Assembly: GCA_020080175.1 (NCBI GenBank)
Contig: JAGHQL010000051.1
Location: 62,001 to 126,000, forward strand
DNA length: 64,000 nt
From: Glutinoglossum americanum
Lineage: Eukaryota; Ascomycota; Geoglossomycetes; Geoglossales; Geoglossaceae
Direction: 5' to 3'
Shown here piece after piece: positions 23,706-34,288 of the stretch. The translations under genes and the position numbers were made by a program. The notes under the pieces are model-generated. The model searched no databases. It had not been told where the DNA came from and saw nothing but the letters and a program-made list of their open reading frames with translations. Within the stretch, counting starts at the first letter, position 1. The number at the start of each line of letters is the position of its first letter.

Positions 23706-25735
23706 TCAGGTACCAAGACGCCGACGACGGCCTCGGTTCCCGCCCTCAGGCCGCTGCGCTAGTACCTCTCTTAGTGATGGGTCATCCTTGTCCTTGTCGA
23801 CATGATGGACGCGAACGTGTCTAGAGATGTCCCATCATTAGTATCATCGTCTGCAAATACTTACAAGGGTTGATTGCTTACCTCTGTAGGTTATCTGGCC
23901 TCGGGTATTTGTGCTCACGGTCAGGGCAGAATGGGCAAACATAGCCAGGAGAGTCATGCACAAGGCCGTGCCGGATCATCTCATTTTTCCGTTTAAAGCC
24001 CATTCCGCCTTCTCCGCGAGAACAACCTTTCACAGGGCAATAATGCGGGCGATTAGTAGAATGGACATTTGCATGTGAGCTTCAAACCAGTTAGCTTTCT
24101 ATTTTCAATTTATCCCTGCCAACATGGGTCCTTACTTAAGTAAGTATTGAGTCTGGAATGGTGTCGCTGTGCAGCCCACATGGTCACACCTGAACCCACC
24201 CACTGGCGGAGGCCCAGCTTGCTGCGGTGTCAGAGAAGCAGTCGGCGTTGGATGAGGTGTTTCATCAATACTCATTCTATGATCTCGTGGCGTGCCTCCC
24301 ATGCTAGCTGGAGTGGAGCTGTCTGTTGTCGGAGGCGGAGGGTATGAGCTTTCAGGTTGCGGAGCTGGAGCAAATGGTTGTCCATCCACGGACGTTTGTG
24401 AGGACCTTCTGCTGAACCAATAAGGATGTGAAACAGGAGCTCCAGGTCCAGGTGGTGGCGAGGGGAGTTCCCTGCCATGAGGAAATGCTTCCTGAGGAGA
24501 AGTCTCGCTATACACGCTCACTGGCGATGTTTGAGCCTGTGAATACTGGCCCGAAGATGGGTAGTGATTTGGTTGCTGTTGATTCTGCATGTATTTGTGC
24601 TGCTCGCGGGTGGTCATATATTGAACTCGCGGGCGACCCGAGCCGGCAAGGCCAGCTTGTGCGGTGGGGGGTGATCTTGCCGCGCCAACTACAACAGATG
24701 GAAAGGGCGGTCGAGGTCCGGTGCCAGCACCATTCGTCCGAACGTCAAATGGCTGAGTGGATTCCTTTTCCGCAGCTTCGGCAAGTTGGTTCAGATGTGA
24801 GTGTAGAGGGGGTAAATTGGGACGCTCGCCGTGCGAAGCAGCCGTTGAGCCTGGTTGAGGAGGTGAGTTAGGCGGCGGCATAGATGTAATTGCTGGGAGG
24901 GTCGAACTGTATGGTGATATTGCGAAGTTATGTAAAGTTGGTGAGGTAGCTGGTTCACTTTTGAGATTCCCATTTGTTGGCGAATTCGACTGAGTGTAAT
25001 TTTGGGGGGCGGCAGTAGATATGGTGCTGGGTGGAATATTTGGTGATTTAAGAGCCAGTAGGCTGCTGACTGCGGCGTCTGAGACTTTTGGGTCTACATC
25101 CATTCGATTGTGCTCAGATTCTGAATTACCGTTCACACTTTCGTTGCGCTCCATGTCCGACTGAATATGTTCAGGAAGATTTTTGTGCTTTTCCTCTTTA
25201 ATTTCGGGGCCCCCAGGGGCTTTGACATCTGGGTCAGCTTCGCCAGGGAGCTTTTCGAGTGCCTGAGACGCTACATTTCGGAGCTCGCCGTCGAGATCAT
25301 TTTGCTGTTCCCCATCTTGTTGTTCCCCATCATGGTGTTCCCCATCATGGTGTTCCGCATCCATATCACTTTGGTGATCCCCGTCCATATCCTCGTCGGT
25401 ATCCTCCGTTTCACTTGACTCAGAATAGGAAGGCAATGCTTCGTCCCCCGCCCTCCGAGCTGTATCTGGGTGTTTGTGACCCCCTAGGAATCCGACAAGG
25501 ACGGCGTCGCCCTGAGAGGGTTGAGTCTTGCGCCGTCGATTAGATCGCAGTTTTTTGGAGTGCTTTGAGGACGGGGGACTGACGCTCTGGTGTAGAATCG
25601 CTGTCTGCTGTTGCGATACGAACCGTTGAGGAGACGGCGAACGATTGAGATTTGGTACTGTCGGTTGCAGGCGGGGTGATAGGTTGAGCGCGTCTTCCTC
25701 TGAATAGTAACCGTCGGTTTCTTGAGCCAGTTTAA
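23706..25735 (-). CDS. C2H2 zinc-finger transcription factor, first exon not resolved
   Basis: Exons read are complement(join(23706..23820, 23882..24079, 24136..25735)), about 636 aa plus a missing N-terminus. The large exon has no in-frame ATG near its 5' end and is preceded by an in-frame stop. Its acceptor (GTGAG|TT AAA) therefore needs an upstream exon ending in phase 1, probably between 25800 and 27000. Order of parts: KLAQETDGYYSEEDALNLSP, a basic stretch (KKLRSNRRRK), an acidic region with tandem HHDGE/QQDGE units, a long Pro/Ser/Gln-rich region, then three C-terminal C2H2 fingers. These are FRCDHVGC...SHANVH, YCPVKGC...RHGLVH and YVCPFC...RHVRVHH, and the protein ends in a basic GNRGRRRRLGT tail. 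It is probably a nuclear regulator; targets are unknown. Confidence 0.8.
25285..25365 (-). repeat. Tandem acidic repeat in the C2H2 protein
   Basis: Near-identical 15-nt units encode HHDGE, HHDGE, QQDGE and QQN in a row. This is a likely length-variable coding minisatellite within the acidic region. Confidence 0.75.
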
Positions 25736-27857
25736 CTCACTAGGTAGGCAACGCAGAGGATGGTGTCAGACACCCCCTCGCGCAACCTTTCAGGTAAATT
25801 GAAGTGGGAAATCAATCTTTGCAGAGACAAAAAGTTTGAAATTTTTATGGGCGTCAAATTTCGCTAGAAATGGGTTCTTTTCGACTGAAGACAGATGGAA
25901 AGTATGTCAGTGACAACTACAACGACAAAAGGCCAGTGACAGTTTAGGGAGTAAACGTGTGAAAAAACAAAGGTACTTACGGGTCCTACAAGGGCCGCAA
26001 ACTCAAGCTGAAATAGTAGACTAAAAGAGTCTTGATGTCGAGCGGTAAGGAATGAAAGTAAGCTTTGCTAATCTGCAGCAATACCATGTAGTCAGCACAA
26101 GTCCAAAGCTGAATGACAATAAATTCGCTACCTCACTGCCATAAACGTGGAATGTGTGGAAAGTGAATACATCGGATCGAGTGCAGTCCAAGTGATGACA
26201 TGTAGAACATAGAATGTTCGAGCCCCCGGAATTTGGCTCTCTACAAATTATAGAGCGTCGCGGCAGAACCCCCCATTCATATAGGCAGGGCAGCTACTCC
26301 CAGCCGCAATTGAGTGTCCCGCTTATCGACGCGCCACACTCTCAGGATGCGAGGGTGGTGGAACAACACTCCCCGGAACCCCTTCCCATCACCAATGATT
26401 TTTGGAAACATGCAGCGTAACGTGCAGTCTAGAGAAATATGGTGATTACCAACCTCTATCGCTAAGTTTAGGTGTTTATATTAACGGCCTCGATCGGTCG
26501 CAAGCGCTTCGATACAGCAACTGAACTCCGAGATCGTGGTGGGCTGTGGTGCGGCTGAAGCAACCAACGACACCATTTATCCAGCTTAAAATTGGTGGTC
26601 CCTCGACAAATACGACCAACAGAGCTTGAGCAATCGCGAGAATCAAAAACCGAAGGAGTTGGAGCTCTCCAAGAATAGTTTACTGCCAGTATGCTTTTAG
26701 TGCTGAGTCTCTGTCAGGATCAGACCGAGTTAACACACATCTTGGGGAAAAAAAAGCAATACCTGTCAAGATACAGAACGCCGCGAATAATGATCGACGT
26801 TTAACGCGCAACAACACAGTAGTAAATGGCGAGATCTAGTCTGGGGGCCTCGAACAGAGGCTCAAAAAAGCTTAAATCACCTTGAAACAAATGCGCACAC
26901 CCACGTCTCAAGTCAGATCGCGCGTCCCTCACGAAAGAATGGATTTTGAGCGTTCGAGAGTGGATTTCCACGCAATGAAGAGTCCGCGATCCCCGGGGGA
27001 GGCGGGCAGTGCTTGACAAGGCGAACGGGTTCAGCCAGTTGCCAGCTGGAGCGGAAAAGGCGGAGTCGATGGATGTGTCGGGCTGCAGAGGTCCGCCACA
27101 CGCCAACCGAATAGGACAGCACAAAGTGAGTCGTGCAGAGTATCAAAGATGAGTAGTAGCCTTAGAAATGAGCGCGGGGATGGTAGTTTGCTTCGAGGGA
27201 GTGTAAGAAGGTGAAAGTCGCGGCTCTTCAGGAAGCGGGAAGAGCCTCCAAGACACTAGACGAAAGCGGCGTAAACCAGAACCCAACATGTCGACCCACA
27301 CAACAAGACCAGAACATGCCCGTTCTGGGAACAACGCCCCAAAACAACGCCCAGCGAAAAAGCGCTACCGGTGTGGCCAACAACGCCACCACGCACCTCT
27401 GCACATCGCATCGGTCAATCGCAATGGCACACGATGAGGCCCCCGCAGGCGAATCGCAGAAGACTTGTAAAATGTTGAGATTGTGGTATTCGTGAGAATG
27501 TACATACATCCACACATACAATGTGGCATGTAGCATGCAGTATGACGATCGCCTTTACCGACCGGCGGGACAATGTAGACAGACAGTGTCCTCGTACCAG
27601 AGGTCCTAGCCCTTACGCACCGAATAAACTTATTCTTACACGCAGGTCACACGTACATACATGCATGGGTGCGGCGCACCAGCTTAGAATAACGACCAAC
27701 CGGATTTTCTCTATTAATTGTCAAGTGATCGGGCTGAGCTATCAATTTCGCTACTCTCTAGTTTTGTCCATATTAAAATATCGAGATCTATGAAATTTGA
27801 CAAGCCTGCTCGGCGGGCCGTCTTCGCGAATTGTAAAACGCGAGCAACCAGGCCAGT
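25736..27857. other. 2.1-kb upstream region of the C2H2 gene
   Basis: Upstream flank and probably a spliced leader or first coding exon of the C2H2 gene. A clean donor (GGACCC|GTAAGT, read on the minus strand) sits at about 25980, but its reading phase does not join 25735 as coding sequence. Frames at 26801-27536 show no domain. No other gene is supported. Confidence 0.5.
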
Positions 27858-28619
27858 TCAGCATACCAAACCTCTCTGAACTGCCCCACACTCCAACCTC
27901 GGAGCTCGCGGCGCGCAAGCAGTCGCATGCACTCCGCTTCTCGTCCCCTTTACGCCCACCCTAACCAGGGCCATCCTCAGCTCTGGCCATTTCCGCCCGG
28001 CCGCTGCAAGCATCTGCTGTATCTCGCTGCGGCCTCTCCTATCCAATCCAGCTGAAGACGATTTGGCCGTAAACATCTTTCCGAGTGCTACAGCGCTCCT
28101 AGAACCTAACCGAGCACTACGCAATCCCCGCTCAATTTCGGCCGGATAGCGAGAAACGAGGAACAGCAAGTCTGCTAGGTCGGTCTCCTTCTCACGGCCT
28201 GCCGTGGCGGAGAGTTTGCCAAGGAAGAGATGCCATGGACTTAGCAGCGGTAAGGTTGCGCTCGTCTTGAAGTGCGTGAATGACTGAATCTGAGGGAAAC
28301 GGGCTTGTTGCATGCCGTCCTTGCCAGCCCTGAAGAAAAAGAATTCGACCAGCACCATATTTGCCTCACCGCAACCCTTCCAGAGATAAGCGACGTAGTC
28401 ATCACGGCCCTGTTGGACCTCGAGCCAGTCTTTCCTGCCATTGAGGAGTCTAGTGAGGGTTGTCTTGCTGGTTTGGACGAGGATATCGAGGTCCTTAGTT
28501 TCGCGACGGCAACCGAGAGAGGTGGTTGCGAAGCCGCCGAAGAAGGCATGGTGGAGGTTGTATGAACGTAGGAGCCGGGTGGTACAGAGAGCAGCAGTAA
28601 GGAGAGTGTTATAGTGCAT
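27858..28619 (-). CDS. Minimal nucleotidyltransferase-like protein (MNT/AbiEii-type fold)
   Basis: A single-exon frame of 253 aa. Near the N-terminus it has the nucleotidyltransferase core: FFGGFATTSLGCRRETKDLD, that is GG-x7-G-x2-R-x-T-x-DLD, with the two metal-binding Asp at residues 43 and 45. A third acidic residue lies in VLVEFFFF (Glu 92). The later REKETDLADLLFL helix is also usual for these enzymes. The fold transfers nucleotides to proteins, RNA or small molecules; bacterial relatives include toxin-antitoxin enzymes, and fungi carry relatives of unknown role. The C-terminal third is Arg/Ala-rich with no recognised domain. No intron, and long spacers flank it on both sides (2.1 kb and 2.0 kb). 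No antitoxin-like partner is seen. The substrate is unknown. Confidence 0.7.
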   Translation of the reverse strand: MHYNTLLTAALCTTRLLRSYNLHHAFFGGFATTSLGCRRETKDLDILVQTSKTTLTRLLNGRKDWLEVQQGRDDYVAYLWKGCGEANMVLVEFFFFRAGKDGMQQARFPQIQSFTHFKTSATLPLLSPWHLFLGKLSATAGREKETDLADLLFLVSRYPAEIERGLRSARLGSRSAVALGKMFTAKSSSAGLDRRGRSEIQQMLAAAGRKWPELRMALVRVGVKGTRSGVHATACAPRAPRLECGAVQRGLVC

Positions 28620-30625
28620 CTTGCTGTTTCCGTTGGTATTGTAGTAAATGATAGTCTATCTGCTTTTGTTGTATTTCGTCTTATTTTGACATAGAAGGTA
28701 GATTTTATGTGGGGTCGTAAAGCCGTTGATAATATAATTTATCCGGCTGTACTTGCTGGAAGATGTTGGTGCAATCAATGCTCAGATGTTGTTGTTCTTA
28801 GTGGGGGTATTGGTGATATCTTCCAGTACGGTAGGCAACACGTGTGAAATGCGAGTCGATCCACGACAGGATGAAGAGATGAAATACGTGCTATTAGCAA
28901 GAATGAAAGAAAGTCAGGAACGAACGAATGCTGAAGCCTATGCGCAAGGCCAACGAATGAATCAATGAAATTCGTTAGAGTGAGGGAGATTCTAGGAGGG
29001 AAGGTATAGTGAAAGAAAGGAAATTGTTGTTGCTGACGTGGAATGACAGCAAACACGTTACAGTGACCTTCATGAAGTCCTTATATCCTGAGCTCTCCTA
29101 TGAGAGCCGTAGGACACCAAATACTGTAACCCGGTCAGGTTGCCAATTACACAGAAACAGATACTTTCTAGTCGCAGCCCTGCGAAGACAGGGCATTGGG
29201 CGGTTGGGGAAATGAAGGAGGCCTCACAAGCGAAGAGGGGAATCTCTCTCGATATGAAACCGAAACCGGCGAAAGGGGAAATAAATCAAAACAAAATAGA
29301 AGCCAGCATGCATCAGGACATTTTGGCGCGCCAGTGGGCCGATGCTGGGCGGCCAAATGAAACGTTGTTGGGTGGAGTTGAGCGCTGAGTGTCGATTGGT
29401 GGAAGTGGTGTGTGTTGTGCTTCTATTCGCAGCCTTCCCCACGATTAGATTGGTGCGCTTTCCCTAGAGCAGAGAGGATCGGCCTCAACACCACACTCTG
29501 GGAGATGCCGCAGTCCCAGTTTCTTCCTGAAGCAAGGCACTTTATGGGTTAGAGCAGACAGGGACATCTCGAAACCCTCTTTCCCTTCGCCTAGAGCATA
29601 GCGCGCGACGAAAGAAGGTGGACTCTATTCCTTCAACGCCGCTCGCATCCAAATCTGCAACCGAGCTGCCATAGGATAACATATCTAGCGACTTATGTCT
29701 GTGGGCACTGAGCGGCCTGTGCTTGCCGAAGATCTGCTAGCACTTTCTGTGGTACACAATACAAGCCGAATCCTCCACACTCCAGCCAAAATAAAGATAA
29801 AGTGCCTACATCTCGTAAGCATACCCCTGTTGAGCCCTAACTCAGCGCGAAGGCATGGCTGACGCCAGGGATGTTGTTGGCTTCGCGCAACGGACCTGAT
29901 TGCATGGTATTCGTGGTAACATCAGATAGACGCCGGGCGAGACTAGCTAGGAGTTGCTGGTTACAGTCCTTGCCGTATGCTATTTCTAGTATAGTGTTTT
30001 CAGCATAGGGCAGGATAAGGCCGAAGTTCGGACGTTTCAGTCGGATAGCCGCGTGTCGTGGTTCCAAGACTCCCAAAACAACCGCCTGGGCCATGCTGTA
30101 GATCGCCACAAAAAGAAGCATCTCCATACATAAACCATATCCTACACACTGAGAATATGCTGCCGTGTTTCAAGTGCCTGGCGGCTTTTATTCGGCCCAT
30201 TCTTGGGGGGTTTCAGAGGCCGCTTTGAGGAGCGCTCATGGCCCATGGCATGTCATGGGCGTTTCTTACCTTTCTTACCTTTGTGGATAAGAGCCAAATC
30301 CGTTTCATGGGCCAGAATTGGAGCAGCCCCAGGGCATCGGCGTTAATATTTGACACAGCCTGCCTTCACCACCAGCGAAGTCAAGTTGTATAAGAATGTG
30401 TAATGTGGACTGACTGCGAGTCACTTGGTTGCTTGCATGTTGTTCATCTTCTCTTCAAGTAGTCGTTTCCGTCCAATCGTTTTCTTTTCTTCTTTTTGAA
30501 CCTTTCCATTATAATTAACTTCACTAATACTCTCGTTCGGCCAATCTACCGGTGGGAGCTTTTTTACGTCATACCAGTCTTATTTATACCTCAACGCGTC
30601 TGATCACCAACGGTTTACCGTCAAT
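28620..30625. other. 2-kb region without a supported gene
   Basis: Divergent spacer between the nucleotidyltransferase and the Myb-like gene. A 96-codon minus-strand frame (29837-30127) begins with a hydrophobic segment, but has no recognised family and no neighbouring exon that I could find. A hairpin GCCCATG...CATGGGC (30241-30260) is followed by a tandem TTTCTTACC pair near 30262-30279. Confidence 0.5.
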
Positions 30626-31335
30626 ATGCCGAAGGTCTCAAGATCGAACTCTCCGCAGCGAATATCCCCCTACCCTGTCAGTAATGGCGCTCCTCCAACC
30701 TCCTTACGATCTTCTTCCGGTGCATGGGCGCCGCATGACGACGAAATACTCATAAATGCCCGAGCTCAAGGTCTCAACTGGGCTCCCATCCAACTACAGC
30801 ACTTTCCAACGAAAACGCCCAACGCATGCCGGAAGCGGCATGAACGTCTGATGGAAAGGAGAAGCGCAGAGGATTGGGACGGTGGGAAGCTTGAAAAGCT
30901 AGCGATGGAATACATGAACATGAGGAAAGACATGTGGACCATGCTTGCAGCCAAAGTCGGCGAGAAGTGGCAAGTGATTGAGGGTAAAGTTAGTGTCTCT
31001 TGTAGTTTGCACGCTACATTTTCATCTTATCAATAGTTTCACCACTGACCTTTTGGCCCGCACAGTGCATGGAGAAGGGGTTGAAGAATCTTCAGTCCGC
31101 AGGACGGAATGCCTTACGACGTGAAAAGATGTCATTAGCGTCGGTGATGGATGACAGTGGTGCAGGTGAGGTTGAGAAGACTGAGAAGTCCGTGTCGAGT
31201 TCAGCGATGATGGACGATAGTGGCATAGTAGCTGAGGCCGACATGGATGACGATAGAGATCACGAGTTTCGCGACAGATCGCAGGAGGCCTCACCAGAGC
31301 ATCGGAGATTTCAGAGCACTCCTGAGCACCCCTAG
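30626..31335 (+). CDS. Small Myb/SANT-like DNA-binding protein
   Basis: The model is join(30626..30988, 31066..31335), 210 aa, phase 0 at both junctions. After a Ser/Pro leader, residues about 33-80 (SGAWAPHDDEILINARAQGL, then WAPIQLQHFPTKTPNACRKRHERLM) form a Myb/SANT-like helix-turn-helix with the spaced tryptophans and the K-x-x-x-x-C-R-x-R-H recognition-helix pattern common in small fungal Myb proteins. A second helical part (MRKDMWTMLAAKVGEKWQVIEGK) resembles a second repeat. The last third is acidic and Ser/Asp-rich. Probably a nuclear regulator with unknown targets. Convergent with qri7, with only 174 bp between stops. Confidence 0.8.
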
Positions 31336-31509
31336 ATCCTACTCTGATGCAATTGACATTGCAGCTTTGTCACTAGGACGTTAGTGCGTTACGCAAACGG
31401 TAAAATTTTGGGTTGGGTGGCTGGGCGTTTTAGGGGTTCTTGTACTTTTTAAAAATATCCGTGACGGCCTTGGTAGTTTTCAAAAAAAAAAAAGTTTCCC
31501 ACATCTCAA

Positions 31510-33020
31510 TCACCCTGCTAAGTTGAGTCGATTCCTCCAACCCGGGACCCCAAGAATGCCGCCTTCTATAGATGGGTCTATGGGCCACTTTCGCAACACT
31601 CTGCAACTCAACTCGCTTTCCCACCCTGCTTCAAACATCTCCATTCCAACCCAAGCAATCATTGCTGCGTTGTCTGTACATAAAGCTGGAGGCGGAGAGG
31701 CAATCTGTACGTGCGAATATCCCCTCGCATCCAAGAAAGACCGAAGGCTGCACTTGTCAGCCACAACAATTAGCGACAGCAGAAATACGCACTTACACTG
31801 TCTTTAGAAACTTGTTAGATGCCACGCCTCCACTAACAACAAGCGTTGAGATGGGATTTAGAGGATCAATGCTATAGCTCAATTTTCCGAGTGCCGCTAC
31901 CACCCTTGACGCAAGGTGTTCGAATGCTACACGCATTGCTTCTTGCCCAATGTCAAGTCTCTCGCAGAGGGATACATCCTTCGCACGGTCCCGGAAACAC
32001 CTTTCTACTGCGCTGCCTAGACCCGAAAAACTAAACTTCATCGATGCTTTCGCCCCCTCCTGATGCAGCGGTGGGGCAAATTTCCACCCCCATCGACCCT
32101 TTAGGTGTGAGCGCGATGGCATTGCTGGCGCCGTGTAGTTGCGGCCACCCGCGCCATCTGAGAACACAAATTTCTCAAGTAAGCGCCCGTACATAATATC
32201 ACCACCTGCCTCCAAATCGGCTGGAGGCACTATATCCCGAGCAATCTTATCAAGGAAGTCGCCAATAGCAATGTCAACTGTCGAGGCGAGTATCTTGTGG
32301 TCGTTCGTAGACGTTGAGTACACAAGCATCGTATGGCCCCCTGAGACGAGCAATGACATGAATGGGAATTCAGGCACGGGGGCTCCCCCGTGCTTCCCCT
32401 CTAGAGCTGATACGAGTCTTGGGGTCAATGCGTGTGCTTGCATATGGTTCACTGCCACAAGAGGGACTTGAAATGCAACTGCAAGACCTTTAGCCGTGTC
32501 GAGGCCAGTCGTTAAACTCGACCGCATCCCAGGGCCTCGAGTTACAGAAATAAAGTCTGGTTTCTTGTGAATAGATTTCTGAGACTCGGATCGAACAGGA
32601 GTGGTATATGTTGCTCCATGTGCATAACTAGAGCTCAGGGGGAGACTCTTGAGAGCAGTGTCCACCAGATTCGCGAGGGTCGACTGGTGAGACTGAGCAG
32701 CTACGAGGGGGTGTATCCCACGAAATTGGCTATTATTGGCCGTGACTTTCTCATGAAAGTGGAGTGTTGCCCGGCGTGCCGGGGTGGAGCCTTGTGAAGC
32801 GGTGGTTTTTGCGCCATGCTTCTCTAGAATGGCTACGGAAGTGTCATCACTATACCGAATTGTCAATTTTTTCACTCTCCCACATATTCTCAAGATCCAA
32901 GATTGCTTACCAAGAAGTCTCGATAGCAAGAGTAAGTAGGCCCCGTACTCGCTGTCTATGAACTACTTGAAGAGCTCGAGCCCTGAAGGACGAATTGACT
33001 GGGCTTGCGACAACATGCAT
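31510..33020 (-). CDS. qri7: Qri7/OSGEPL1, mitochondrial tRNA N6-threonylcarbamoyladenosine synthase
   Basis: Qri7 transfers the threonylcarbamoyl group to A37 of mitochondrial tRNAs reading ANN codons. The model is complement(join(31510..31747, 31797..32849, 32911..33020)), 466 aa, with phases closed. Exon 1 starts MHVVASPVNSSFRARALQVV, a basic presequence with no acidic residues, and ends in LTLAIETSC. Exon 2 continues DDTSVAIL, completing the ASKHA nucleotide-binding motif. Family signatures are SVTRGPGMRSSLTTGLDTAKG, the metal motif HMQAHAL (His-x3-His), LLVSGGHTMLV, DKIARD, MKFSFSGLGSAVE and LVVSGGVASNKFL. The last exon carries LCTDNAAMIAW, the final active-site Asp region. It appears complete and mitochondrial, distinct from the cytosolic Kae1. 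Confidence 0.94.
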
Positions 33021-33561
33021 CCCATGCGTGCAGCAAGTTTTGATCATTGGAGACGGAAGCGATTTCCTCTTCGCCGAGATATTACCCCATTTTCGAAGGA
33101 AGTGCAGATTGGCTATAACACGACGCAGAGAATATTAGAAGCAAATCCGTAGGTACAGAGAACTACACAGGTACTTGGATATGAGGTTAACAACGACTGG
33201 GTCACTAGAGATTTTCTAAAGGTATTCCCGATAGCTTCGATATCCTACAGCACCACGCGGTGTGCTTTCTGTAGATTATTGGGCATGGCGAGCGGCGTTT
33301 TATATTCCTAAAATTGCCAGGTAGTAGGTTCCGACAACTAACTTATTACTTTATTTGATCTTCAAGAATTTTTTCCAGTTAGTCTTTGCGATCTAAAAAA
33401 TCAATTTCCTATTACACCGAGATCTCTAGACGGATGACGGGCGCCTTCCTGTGACTAGACAAAGCCGCGTAATGCAAGACGAAGCAGCTAGTAACATTGG
33501 TGCATATACATATTCGCTTGTAAATAGGAAAGCCGGATGTGTCGATGGTTAAACTAAATCC
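33021..33561. promoter_or_regulatory. Upstream region of qri7
   Basis: No gene seen. It holds the qri7 promoter and the 3' flank of the next minus-strand gene. Confidence 0.5.
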
Positions 33562-34288
33562 CTAGGCGTTGGTGTTGCTGGGCTCCTGCTGAAGAGCCGC
33601 CATTCCCTTTTTCAGTTGAACGAAGAAATCCGTACCGTTGGCCATCGTGTTTGCTGTTGACGTTACTTTCTGTAATCACTTAAATAGGGGATGTAGCTCA
33701 TTATCGAGTAAAGAACTTACATCTAAAGCCCCAAGCCGTGGTCCTCGTACTATTCGATTCTCCGCTTGGCACCTTATATACCATAGGCTTCGAGTCTATA
33801 GATATAAATCGGCGCGTAAGCTTTCTCTAGTAAACGAAACTGAATTAAGGATAGAACGGTGGTATGTGGGAAATAAGACTAGATCATCGATGACAAATCT
33901 TACCCGTTGAGCTAATTGCATCTTGGAAACCTAGTTGTTCGTTGTTGTGTAAGCTACGTTCCGCTTCGGGCCTAACCAAAGTTGAGGGTAGCAGAAAATT
34001 ACCCTTGCGGAGAGCCTCTCTTGTTTCGCGCGCATTGAAACCTCTAACAGGTACATGCTGTTCTTCAGGCATGGCACCTGAATTCTGACCACGGTTGGGC
34101 CGATCGCCAGCCCAAACGTTACCCTGGATAGCCGTAGGCCCTTGATTACCACTGCCCTGACGCCCCTGGTTCTGATATCCACTAGCAGAGGGCCTCTCAC
34201 GAGATCCGCCACGCCGTTGCTGTTGATTCGGGGGATTACGAGAGTTTTGTTGCCCTCTTGTGCGCCAACTGCCCATTGTTAGCCCCAT
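33562..34288 (-). CDS. Small Arg/Gln/Gly-rich conserved fungal protein of unknown function
   Basis: The model is complement(join(33562..33669, 33721..33764, 33904..34288)), 178 aa; total length is a multiple of three and exon 2 has only 44 nt. The N-terminal 60 residues are rich in Arg, Gln, Gly and Asn (RRGGSRERPSASGYQNQGRQ), suggesting RNA binding or disorder. Then comes NVWAGDRP, a VPVRGFNARETREAL helix and a C-terminal conserved patch ANGTDFFVQLKKGMAALQQ. I recall similar tails (NG-x-DFF-x-L-KK) in fungal proteins of unknown role, but I do not know a function. The start at 34288 (MGLTMGSWRTRG) could also be the second Met. Splicing is inferred. Confidence 0.65.

Noticed and set aside
24428-24871. 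147-codon plus-strand frame
   Set aside because: Lies entirely opposite the large exon of the C2H2 gene; composition is that of an antisense shadow.
29837-30127. 96-codon minus-strand frame with a hydrophobic start
   Set aside because: No family recognised and no additional exons; kept only as a note in the spacer entry.
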